Shown: positions 1 to 5,935 of the stretch, piece by piece
How positions within the stretch are numbered: position 1 is the stretch's first letter
How the letters are laid out: each line of letters starts with the position of its first letter
From: Candidatus Kapaibacterium sp.
Lineage (GTDB): Bacteria; Bacteroidota; Ignavibacteria; Kapaibacteriales; UBA961
Assembly: GCA_023259575.1 (NCBI GenBank)
Contig: JALRHN010000129.1
Location: forward strand, 1-5,935
Length of the DNA: 5,935 nucleotides
Reading direction: 5' to 3'
Program-made: the position numbers and the translations under genes
The notes under the pieces: generated by a model
Seen by the model: the letters and a program-made list of their open reading frames with translations, nothing else
Told to the model about the DNA's origin: nothing
Database searches by the model: none

Positions 1-1893
1 AGAGAATCTGAATGCATTATCTTGAATAGGATAACCTGCATATTCCATCATTGTGGCATTAAATAGATTTAAAACAGAAGCTCTTACTCGAGCATTACCA
101 AGTTTTGCTGATGCATAGATTTCTACTCCATTCCATCCCATTGTTTGAACCATATTAGATTCATAAGACATATTCATTGTCTGTGGTATATATCTAGAAC
201 CCGACGATGAAGCAATGCCAGATATAGTACAACCTCCAAGTATCTCACTATTACCTATTGACTGTTTATATTCTCCATTACATACGATATAGAGAGATGG
301 ATTTTCATGGATCGTAGAATCATCCAGAGTAGAGTTCTGATAGTGTACTTGTGCTTGCACTGTGATTTTATTTCCAATATTCACTAACATATTTGCCATG
401 ATACCACTATGAATTAATGAATTTTGTTGATTCATACGATCACCTAATAAATATGCTCTATTAGAATCATACACAGATGTAGCAATAAAAGGATTCTGTA
501 TTATTCTAATAAATGGCGATACTTTTATTGTAATATCTTTGTCATGATAACTCAATGGTGCATAAATAAGTGTATGCTTTTCTATTTGATAGTTACTAAG
601 ATTATCTATAAGACTAGGAATTCTTGAAGATATACTAAGATCAATACCTGCAGTAAAATGTGAAAATGAATAGAAAGATTTTATACCACTAAAGAATATA
701 TAAGTATCTCTCATTTTTTGGATTCTAAATCCTGATGCAATAGAAAGTTTATCTGTTGGTGTGTACAAAAAGTGAAGATATGAATGCCCATTAATGCCAG
801 AATAATCTGATATCGATGAAGTAAAGGTATTATATTGATAAGATAGTCCTAATCCTACTGTAGATCGTATATTAGGATTCAACACATATTCAGCTCTTGA
901 TTCTATACCAGAGTGGACATTATTGATATGTTGAAAGAATGAAGTATCAATATACAATGCGTGTAAAGATCCATGATGTATCTCCCAGTTAGCAGTAGAA
1001 ATATAGATAGAGCTTGTATATAATAATGAAGAATCTGAATGAGGAAGATATGTAATCGTACCAATAATATCATGCCTAAATTGCCTTCTATTCATATCGA
1101 CAATAAGCACTTGTGCCGTTAATGGATCATTAAAAGTGGAATTTGAAGATAATCCACCATTATCATTAATACCATGATTAGTAAATAATTCTGTTAGTGA
1201 TATTGATGTAGATTTTGTAGGATTATATCTAAAACCCGCTCTTAGATTCCATTGGTCAAATCCTGCATTCAAAAATCTGGAAGAAGAGGATTGTCTTCTA
1301 AATCCAAAAAATACATTGGCGTTCTGTGATATATTTTGCGAAAATAACCCTTCAGATGCTATATAATCATATGCAGCTTGTTGATATTGCATTCTTGTAT
1401 ATGGCTTCTCTGAAGAATATTGATTTAATTGTCCATAGATAAATACACCTGAAGAACCTCCAAATATTGCTGCATCAGTTCCAGACATTATAGTTAATGA
1501 CTGTAATGATTCGAAAGAAATATTTTCTAGATTCATTGTTCCATAAGAGCAATCATTAAGTGGAACTCCATTAATTGATGCTTGAACATTATGTATTTGT
1601 GATCCAAAAATTGATATGCTACTGAATAATCCTTTATCACCCAGATGTTTAGTCATAAATGGACTAGAAGCAGAAATAATATCTGCCGTATTCAATGCAT
1701 TGATAAGTTGAATATCATATTTAGTAATTTTTTTTAAAGGAATAGTAGATATAGGAGGTGCACCATGCAATTGCATAGGCACGATCAGAGTTGAATCAAT
1801 ATTCAGAGAATCTATTTGTGATATCAAGTATTGTGGCATTATATACATTGATAGGATACATATGACTATTATATATTTCTTATAATATATCAC
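1..1893 (-). CDS. TonB-dependent outer-membrane receptor, C-terminus cut by window edge
   Basis: The frame is open without frameshift for 631 codons to the left edge. The GTG at 1893 is chosen because an in-frame TAG lies five codons upstream and the first residues (MIYYKKYIIVICILSMYIM) form a basic then hydrophobic signal peptide. The cleavage site is unclear. Residues 33-39 (DSTLIVP) resemble a TonB box of the BtuB DTLVVTA type. A plug domain follows at about 52-152, with INGVPLND near 107-114 and GTDAAIFGGSSGVFI near 138-152. The rest is Ser/Tyr/aromatic-rich alternating sequence typical of a 22-strand barrel, including KPYTRMQYQ and GLFSQNI. The last visible residues (NAFRFS) look like the closing strand, so only a few codons are probably missing. 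There is no N-terminal carboxypeptidase-like domain and no SusD partner, so it is not SusC-like. It would import a scarce ligand such as a metal chelate or cofactor across the outer membrane using TonB energy; the ligand cannot be told. Its start overlaps bshB1 by four bases. Confidence 0.9.
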   Translation of the reverse strand, partial: MIYYKKYIIVICILSMYIMPQYLISQIDSLNIDSTLIVPMQLHGAPPISTIPLKKITKYDIQLINALNTADIISASSPFMTKHLGDKGLFSSISIFGSQIHNVQASINGVPLNDCSYGTMNLENISFESLQSLTIMSGTDAAIFGGSSGVFIYGQLNQYSSEKPYTRMQYQQAAYDYIASEGLFSQNISQNANVFFGFRRQSSSSRFLNAGFDQWNLRAGFRYNPTKSTSISLTELFTNHGINDNGGLSSNSTFNDPLTAQVLIVDMNRRQFRHDIIGTITYLPHSDSSLLYTSSIYISTANWEIHHGSLHALYIDTSFFQHINNVHSGIESRAEYVLNPNIRSTVGLGLSYQYNTFTSSISDYSGINGHSYLHFLYTPTDKLSIASGFRIQKMRDTYIFFSGIKSFYSFSHFTAGIDLSISSRIPSLIDNLSNYQIEKHTLIYAPLSYHDKDITIKVSPFIRIIQNPFIATSVYDSNRAYLLGDRMNQQNSLIHSGIMANMLVNIGNKITVQAQVHYQNSTLDDSTIHENPSLYIVCNGEYKQSIGNSEILGGCTISGIASSSGSRYIPQTMNMSYESNMVQTMGWNGVEIYASAKLGNARVRASVLNLFNATMMEYAGYPIQDNAFRFS

Positions 1894-2624
1894 AATAAAA
1901 TGCTCATACTAGATAAACCAAAAGCATCAATAGTTAAGAATCCTTCCCCATATTCTGCACCTATCATAGAACCAAAATATTGAGCTCGGGCAATTTGAGA
2001 TTGCATAAATGCAGGAGTAGAAATATATGTTTCAGGTTCATCAGAATTGTGTTTATTCTCTACATATACTTGAGAGGAATAACATTGAATAGCTTCCATT
2101 TTTTTCCGAAAAGAGCTACTTATATCAACAATAAAATCAGGCTCTTGATGATAAGCTTGTATATAGGAAAATATTCTGGAAGGTCTATACGGTTCGAGAG
2201 TAATATCATTATGATATAATGACATTTGTTTTAAACCACTAAGAAAATATGCAGATCTGCACATTTTATGGACGGCTTCATGGTCAGGATGTCTTTCGAA
2301 TGCTGGAGGAAATAAGAGAATTTTTGGCTTTATTAAACGAATATATGAAGCTAAATCTTTACTTAATTGTTGATCATTTTGTAATGAACCATCTGGATAC
2401 TGAAGATTAAAACGTTGTTTAATACCCATAACTAAATCTGCATTCTGGGATTCTGCATATCGTTGTTCTACTGTACCTCTACTTCCTAATTCACCTTCAG
2501 AACAATCTATAATAGAAACAGAATAACCCTTGGAAGTAAAATCTATTATAGTTCCACCGCAACCAAGCTCGGCATCATCGGGATGTGCAGCAATAACTAA
2601 GATATCAGAAGTATAATCTGTCAT
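1890..2624 (-). CDS. bshB1: Bacillithiol biosynthesis deacetylase BshB1 (PIG-L/LmbE family)
   Basis: This 244-residue protein has the full length and motifs of zinc-dependent N-acetylglucosaminyl deacetylases of the LmbE/PIG-L fold. AHPDDAELG lies at residues 13-21, where H14 and D17 should bind zinc and D16 should be the catalytic base. CSEGELGSRGT lies at 41-51, YPDGSLQN at 76-83, and ERHPDHEAV at 110-118, where H115 is the third expected zinc ligand. The C-terminal AQYFGSMIGAEYGEGF is characteristic of BshB1 rather than of general LmbE proteins. BshB1 removes the acetyl group from GlcNAc-malate, made by BshA, to give GlcN-malate, to which BshC then adds cysteine to form bacillithiol. Neither bshA nor bshC is in the window. 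It acts in the cytoplasm. Only a weak GGA lies upstream of the ATG. Its TGA stop overlaps the GTG of the receptor gene, suggesting translational coupling. Some family members have broader deacetylase or amidase activity, so the exact substrate is inferred. Confidence 0.93.
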   Translation of the reverse strand: MTDYTSDILVIAAHPDDAELGCGGTIIDFTSKGYSVSIIDCSEGELGSRGTVEQRYAESQNADLVMGIKQRFNLQYPDGSLQNDQQLSKDLASYIRLIKPKILLFPPAFERHPDHEAVHKMCRSAYFLSGLKQMSLYHNDITLEPYRPSRIFSYIQAYHQEPDFIVDISSSFRKKMEAIQCYSSQVYVENKHNSDEPETYISTPAFMQSQIARAQYFGSMIGAEYGEGFLTIDAFGLSSMSILL

Positions 2625-2656
2625 TCTAAAAAATCCGAAATTGATAGCAGGTTCAA

Positions 2657-2872
2657 TTACAATCTAGTAAATCGTTTTTTTAATGTCATAACAGATATGT
2701 ATGCTGCCCCTACTATAAGTATAATACCAGTAATAAAAGCAGACAGCGAACCTAAAAAGGTACTTGAAGAAATGTCAGTAATAAAAGCTGATATTTCTTG
2801 GCTAAGAACAATTGCTGTTATTGTATACATAAAAACAATAACTGCTACTGACAAAAGGATTAAAAATGTCAT
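2657..2872 (-). CDS. Small two-helix membrane protein, function unknown
   Basis: I do not recognise this 71-residue protein. It has two hydrophobic stretches, about residues 2-23 and 42-64, joined by a short loop with one Glu, one Asp and several Ser (SQEISAFITDISSSTF). It ends in a basic tail (LKKRFTRL), which by the positive-inside rule should sit in the cytoplasm. Both termini would then be inside, giving an inner-membrane hairpin. The case that it is a real gene rests on its position on the shared strand, between ispH and bshB1 in space otherwise unused, and on a purine-rich GAGAGA at a proper distance from the ATG. No catalytic or metal-binding motif is visible. Its first helix could also be read as a signal peptide, but no convincing cleavage site follows. 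It lies 32 nt before bshB1, so co-transcription with it is likely. Confidence 0.65.
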   Translation of the reverse strand: MTFLILLSVAVIVFMYTITAIVLSQEISAFITDISSSTFLGSLSAFITGIILIVGAAYISVMTLKKRFTRL

Positions 2873-2941
2873 ATAGTTTTTCTCTCATAAAAGTACATTC
2901 TAACAAAGTTACTATTTTGAGTAATAAGTATTAGTTGTGAA
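2873..2941. other. Largest intergenic gap, between ispH and the small membrane gene
   Basis: These 69 bases are the only gap long enough for a promoter or terminator. They hold the GAGAGA ribosome site at 2881-2886 and a weak 5-bp inverted repeat (2909-2913 with 2920-2924, six-base loop) without a T-tract. I see no convincing sigma-70 or Bacteroidota-type (TTTG / TAnnTTTG) promoter pair. The downstream half could be co-transcribed with ispH or have its own weak promoter here. Confidence 0.4.
2881..2886 (-). promoter_or_regulatory. Ribosome binding site of the small membrane protein gene
   Basis: The minus strand reads GAGAGA, followed by eight bases and the ATG at 2872. This is a fair Shine-Dalgarno match with normal spacing, in a region where most genes have weak ones. 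It supports this ATG and the reality of the small gene. Confidence 0.5.
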
Positions 2942-3841
2942 TTATAATGAATGTAAAAATTCCTTTACATGATTCATATACCATTGTGGCGTAGACGTAG
3001 CACCAGTGATACCAACAGAATTTTTACCAATAAACCAATTCTTATCAATCTCCGAAATATCTTCTACAAAGTACGTGTTGTTATTTACTTCCTTGCAAAC
3101 ATCATAAAGAACTTTTCCATTAGAAGAGGCTTTTCCAGCAACAAAAACGATACAATCATTTTGTTCGGCGAATTGTTTGAGAAGAAATTCTCTTCCAGAG
3201 ACTTGACCACATATTGTATCTTTTGCATGAAACTCTGTTGCAATATTTTCCATTGTATCGATAATTAAATCTTTAATTTTTGCTTGTAATGCATCTTTAA
3301 TCAACAGGAATGTAGGCCTATCCATAGTTGTTTGCGAAAAAAGAACAGTTTTTTTATCAATATCTACTTCATTCAAAGCTTGTTCAACAGAAATAACAAC
3401 TTTACATTGATCATTGCAAACGCCTCTAACCCCCAGAACTTCAGCATGATCTTTTTTTCCAAAAATGACAACTTGATACCCTTGATCGTAAAACTTTCTT
3501 ACTCTTTCTTGTAGTTTTGTCACAACCGGACATGTTGCATCTATAATTTCAAGACCCAAGGACCACGCTTTTTTATATGTCTCTGGTGGCTCTCCATGTG
3601 CTCTTATAAGGATTTTTGGAACAATATTTAATTCCTTAGATTCTTTAGCAATAGATTCAAAATCATCTACTGTAATTGTAGTTAAACCTTGATTTTGTAA
3701 TCTTTCAATTTCTTTTGGATTATGGATGATATGTCCTAATACATATACTTTCTCTTTAGTAAGAAGTGCTTGTTCAGCTATTTGAACTGTTCTAACTACA
3801 CCCCAACAAAAACCAGAATATTTATCTATTGTTACTAACAT
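2942..3841 (-). CDS. ispH: 4-hydroxy-3-methylbut-2-enyl diphosphate reductase (IspH/LytB)
   Basis: IspH is the last enzyme of the MEP pathway. It reduces HMBPP to IPP and DMAPP with a [4Fe-4S] cluster in the cytoplasm. From the ATG at 3841 the protein has 299 residues and carries all key positions. The cluster cysteines are C12 (SGFCWGV), C104 (DATCPVV) and C211 (DTICGQV). The substrate-site residues are H40, H82 (RAHGEP), H132 and E134 (KDHAEV), SQTT at 169-172, SSN at 239-241 and S283 (GATSTPQW). A longer frame begins at 3874, but the family starts as MLVTIDKYSGFC does here, and AAAGGTG sits just before this ATG, so the shorter start is preferred. The ATG shares one base with the stop of the DUF268 gene (TAATG), implying translational coupling. 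The GATSTPQW and KASSNGK forms resemble Bacteroidota enzymes rather than the E. coli form. This gene should be essential if no mevalonate route exists. Confidence 0.97.
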   Translation of the reverse strand: MLVTIDKYSGFCWGVVRTVQIAEQALLTKEKVYVLGHIIHNPKEIERLQNQGLTTITVDDFESIAKESKELNIVPKILIRAHGEPPETYKKAWSLGLEIIDATCPVVTKLQERVRKFYDQGYQVVIFGKKDHAEVLGVRGVCNDQCKVVISVEQALNEVDIDKKTVLFSQTTMDRPTFLLIKDALQAKIKDLIIDTMENIATEFHAKDTICGQVSGREFLLKQFAEQNDCIVFVAGKASSNGKVLYDVCKEVNNNTYFVEDISEIDKNWFIGKNSVGITGATSTPQWYMNHVKEFLHSL

Positions 3842-4620
3842 TATTTCACCTTTGTAAATACAAATAATCCACAACCATAATTCATTGAAGAAAGCTCTTC
3901 TATTGTTATCTGTTCATGATATGTATTGTTATCATCTATTCCAGACAAAGATACTAATTGTAAATTTCTAAAATAATTTAAGATTTGCTCTGGAGAATGA
4001 ATCCTATGAGCATTAAAACAAATTCTAGGTTTGCCTACAGGTAAAGAAAAGTAGAGGAATCCTCCTGGAGCTAGAACTCTAGCTAATTCTGCACAAGCTT
4101 TTAATGTTCCATAAGGATCTAATTCATCACCATATCTACCTAAACCAATATGTTCAGCAACATGTAAGCAAGACAATGATTGAACCGAATTAGTTTCCAA
4201 TGGAATTTGTAAAATACTACCTGATATAGAAGTATAATTATCTAAATCTGCTAATAGGGGCCGAATATCTATAAAGGTAACATGAGTTATAGCAGTTAAA
4301 AATCCTATTAAATCGATACGAGATGCTATGTCAATATGATGGGTAACTTTACTTTTATATATATTCTTGAATGCCCATATATCTTGATAAAAATAATGTC
4401 TGATAAATGGTGTTATAGACATAGAATCTTCTAAATATGGCGCAGTATGTATCAGGGATATTTTCTCTGATCCATTCATTGATGAATACTGTAACATTTG
4501 AAAAAGATATCTAATATAAGCTGGAATATTTTTGACTATCTTTATTGGATCAATAATAGGTATCAACCATCTATATATTGTATATGCTATATTTTTAAAG
4601 GGATTGGAAAATCTAATCAT
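3841..4620 (-). CDS. DUF268 family protein, methyltransferase-like
   Basis: The 259-residue protein carries the DUF268 signature: SCLHVAEHIGLGRYGD at 150-165, RVLAPGGFLYFSLPVG at 181-196 and CFNAHRIHSP at 201-210. The middle resembles the second half of a class I SAM-methyltransferase fold: the 'RVLAPGG' strand is the one found after motif III in many methyltransferases. HIDIASRIDLIGFL at 95-108 stands where the SAM-binding motif I would be, but lacks the usual GxGxG loop; DUF268 proteins generally have D-G-S-R there and this one has D-A-S-R. The first 45 or so residues are hydrophobic and basic and could touch the membrane, though they give no clear transmembrane helix. Family members often occur in surface-polysaccharide gene sets, and kdsB lies two genes upstream, so a role in envelope glycan modification is possible but unproven. 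It follows cmk by 9 nt and overlaps ispH by one base. No good Shine-Dalgarno site is visible. Confidence 0.85.
   Translation of the reverse strand: MIRFSNPFKNIAYTIYRWLIPIIDPIKIVKNIPAYIRYLFQMLQYSSMNGSEKISLIHTAPYLEDSMSITPFIRHYFYQDIWAFKNIYKSKVTHHIDIASRIDLIGFLTAITHVTFIDIRPLLADLDNYTSISGSILQIPLETNSVQSLSCLHVAEHIGLGRYGDELDPYGTLKACAELARVLAPGGFLYFSLPVGKPRICFNAHRIHSPEQILNYFRNLQLVSLSGIDDNNTYHEQITIEELSSMNYGCGLFVFTKVK
3847..3853 (-). promoter_or_regulatory. Ribosome binding site that decides the ispH start
   Basis: The minus strand reads AAAGGTG five bases before the ATG at 3841, inside the last codons of the DUF268 gene. It is the clearest Shine-Dalgarno match in the window. It supports the 299-residue IspH over a form extended by 11 residues from 3874. 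Confidence 0.6.
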
Positions 4621-4629
4621 ACACGTAGT

Positions 4630-5307
4630 TTATTCAATAAATATCAATTGTTGAGCTTTTTTTACGATAAAATCACATTGTTCTTGTATCGACATTCCTG
4701 TAGTATCTAACATAATTGCATCATCTGCAGGTTTTAACGGATCAATTTCTCTATGAGAATCTGCATAATCTCTATTTGTAATTTGTTCAGTGATTTCAGT
4801 AATATCAGATATATGTTCAGAATATTTAGATTTCATTTGATCAAGACGTCTTTTAGCTCTTTCATGAATACTTGCAATCATAAATATTTTTAATTGAGCA
4901 TGAGGAAATACAACTGTTCCAATATCTCTACCATCCATTACAATAGAACCTTTAGCACCAATTTTTCTTTGTAAATCTACCATTGCTGTTCTTACTTCTT
5001 TAATTGAACTTATAAAACTAACTTTAGAAGTAATAATTGGTTCTCTTATTTCTTCACTTATATCTTCACCATTAAGAAATGTTCTTTGTCCTTGAGGACT
5101 CATTTTTAATTCAATGTGAAGACTATCTAATAAATGAATAATCTGCTCAATTGTTTCGCATTTGTGACGAATAGTTGCTAATGTAACTGCTCGATACATT
5201 GCCCCTGAATCAACATAAATATACCCTAATAATTCTGCTACAATCTTTGCTGTAGTTGATTTACCAGATCCAGCTGGACCATCTATTGTAATGATAATTG
5301 ATTCCAC
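4630..5307 (-). CDS. cmk: Cytidylate kinase (CMP/dCMP kinase)
   Basis: Cmk phosphorylates CMP and dCMP with ATP to CDP and dCDP in the cytoplasm, recycling the CMP released by phospholipid and LPS synthesis and feeding DNA precursors. The 225-residue length is normal for the bacterial long form. The P-loop GPAGSGKST is at residues 10-18, followed by VDSGAMYRAVTL in the CMP-binding region, DGRDIGTVVFPHA, and NRDYADSHREIDPLKPADDA with its arginines and the CMP-contacting Asp. The start codon is GTG at 5307: an in-frame TAG lies three codons upstream and no ATG precedes the P-loop. No clear Shine-Dalgarno site is seen. It follows kdsB by 12 nt. KdsB consumes CTP, and the CMP released later when CMP-KDO is used is the substrate of this enzyme, so the pairing makes metabolic sense. 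Confidence 0.97.
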   Translation of the reverse strand: MESIIITIDGPAGSGKSTTAKIVAELLGYIYVDSGAMYRAVTLATIRHKCETIEQIIHLLDSLHIELKMSPQGQRTFLNGEDISEEIREPIITSKVSFISSIKEVRTAMVDLQRKIGAKGSIVMDGRDIGTVVFPHAQLKIFMIASIHERAKRRLDQMKSKYSEHISDITEITEQITNRDYADSHREIDPLKPADDAIMLDTTGMSIQEQCDFIVKKAQQLIFIE

Positions 5308-5319
5308 GTAAACTATATT

Positions 5320-5935
5320 CTATTGTATTAATAATCGTGCTTTTTCTAAATCCAATGGTGTGTCTATTCCAAATCCACTTTGTTCATCAATTACACAACA
5401 ATGAATTATAAAATGATTTTCTAACATTCTTAATTGTTCTAATTTCTCTAATTGTTCTAACATACCAATCGGCAAATGTACAAATTGTTCTAATGCTTTG
5501 TGAGTATAACAATAAATACCTACATGTTTATAAAATTTCGCATGTGATATCCATTCATTTATTGGAATATCCCGAATAAAAGGAATTGCAGCTCTAGAAA
5601 AATATAATGCATTGTAATTTGTGTCAACAACAACTTTTACAATAGATGAATTACATAATTCTTCATGATTAACTATTTGAACTATTGGTGTACACATATC
5701 GCACTGAGTTGAGTGCATTGCATGAACTAATTCATCAATGATAGATGGATTTATAAAGGGTTCATCTCCTTGTATGTTCACTATATAATCAGAGGATATA
5801 TCCAAAGAAGTATATGCTTGATAAATTCTGTCTGTTCCGCTTGCAAGCTGTGGACTGGTCATAATACATTCTGCTCCAAAAGCAGAACAAATAGTAAATA
5901 CTGAATCATCATCTACCGCAATAATAACTTTGGAT
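5320..5935 (-). CDS. kdsB: 3-deoxy-manno-octulosonate cytidylyltransferase, N-terminus cut by window edge
   Basis: KdsB joins KDO to CMP from CTP, giving the CMP-KDO used for the inner core of lipopolysaccharide. The frame is open to the right edge and gives 204 residues. An ATG at 5862 is internal, because conserved family sequence (SKVIIAVDDDS, then FGAECIMTSPQLASGTDRI) lies before and across it. About 45 N-terminal residues, including the nucleotide-binding IPARxxSxRxPGKP motif, should lie beyond the window. Visible motifs are SGTDRI, VNIQGDEPFI, TPIV, VKVVVD, ALYFSRAAIPFIR, KHVGIYCYT, LEQLEKLEQLRMLE and GFGIDTPLDLEKAR, matching the bacterial enzyme to its C-terminus. The second half of the SGTDRI–QGDEP region binds CTP and Mg. 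It is the first visible gene of the cluster and shows that the organism makes KDO-containing LPS or a KDO capsule. Confidence 0.96.
   Translation of the reverse strand, partial: SKVIIAVDDDSVFTICSAFGAECIMTSPQLASGTDRIYQAYTSLDISSDYIVNIQGDEPFINPSIIDELVHAMHSTQCDMCTPIVQIVNHEELCNSSIVKVVVDTNYNALYFSRAAIPFIRDIPINEWISHAKFYKHVGIYCYTHKALEQFVHLPIGMLEQLEKLEQLRMLENHFIIHCCVIDEQSGFGIDTPLDLEKARLLIQ

Noticed and set aside
1980..2219. Plus-strand open frame of 79 codons inside bshB1
   Set aside because: It lies wholly antisense to a full-length gene with family motifs and shows no domain or signal of its own.
2888..2908. Bacteroidota-type promoter from TTTG and TACTTTTA in the ispH-downstream gap
   Set aside because: The two elements are about 8 bases apart where about 19 is expected, and the second element misses the final G.
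2909..2924. Inverted repeat ttact / agtaa as a terminator
   Set aside because: The stem is only five AT-rich base pairs and no T-tract follows on the transcribed strand.
2969..3514. Two plus-strand open frames (99 and 60 codons) inside ispH
   Set aside because: Both are antisense to well-conserved IspH sequence, with Asn/Ile/Phe-rich composition typical of shadows in AT-rich DNA.
3842..3874. Longer IspH start adding 11 residues
   Set aside because: The family begins at the later ATG, the extra residues overlap the DUF268 gene, and a good ribosome site precedes the ATG at 3841.
4498..4710. Plus-strand open frame of 70 codons across the DUF268-cmk junction
   Set aside because: It is antisense to two real genes and shows no recognisable feature.
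5433..5493. Three copies of attgttctaa (5433, 5451, 5484)
   Set aside because: On the coding strand they encode the Leu-Glu-Gln parts of the conserved KdsB region LEQLEKLEQLR and of ALEQF, so codon reuse explains them, not a regulatory repeat.

Overview
All seven genes in this window lie on the minus strand. They are packed so tightly that the whole window reads as one transcriptional direction, probably one or two operons running from position 5935 down to 1. The DNA is AT-rich, roughly one third G+C by eye. The gene set points to a Gram-negative bacterium of the Bacteroidota/Chlorobi/Ignavibacteria group. It has KDO (kdsB) and a TonB-dependent outer-membrane receptor, so it has an LPS-type outer membrane. 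It uses the MEP isoprenoid pathway (ispH). It carries a BshB1-type deacetylase of bacillithiol synthesis, a thiol found in Firmicutes and in Bacteroidota/Chlorobi. The IspH C-terminal signature GATSTPQW and the KASSNGK stretch resemble Bacteroidota IspH as I remember it. Shine-Dalgarno sites are mostly weak, which also fits. The exact lineage cannot be fixed from the sequence alone.

Layout in transcription order (right to left): kdsB, cut at its N-terminus by the window edge (5935-5320); cmk, with a GTG start (5307-4630); a DUF268 methyltransferase-like protein (4620-3841); ispH (3841-2942); a 71-residue two-helix membrane protein (2872-2657); bshB1 (2624-1890); and a TonB-dependent receptor (1893-1), cut just before its C-terminus. 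The last gene reads open to the left edge and begins at a GTG that overlaps the bshB1 stop codon. Junctions are 12 nt, 9 nt, a 1-base TAATG overlap, 68 nt, 32 nt and a 4-base GTGA overlap. No gene-free stretch exceeds about 70 bases.

The upstream half is housekeeping: LPS sugar activation, pyrimidine nucleotide salvage and DNA precursors, and isoprenoid synthesis, with one uncharacterised DUF268 enzyme embedded in it. The downstream half joins a cytoplasmic low-molecular-weight-thiol enzyme to an outer-membrane uptake receptor, with a small uncharacterised membrane protein before them. I see no RNA genes, CRISPR arrays, insertion sequences, phage genes or convincing terminators. I do not see a clearly new system. 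The least explained parts are the DUF268 protein, the small membrane protein and the coupled bshB1-receptor pair.
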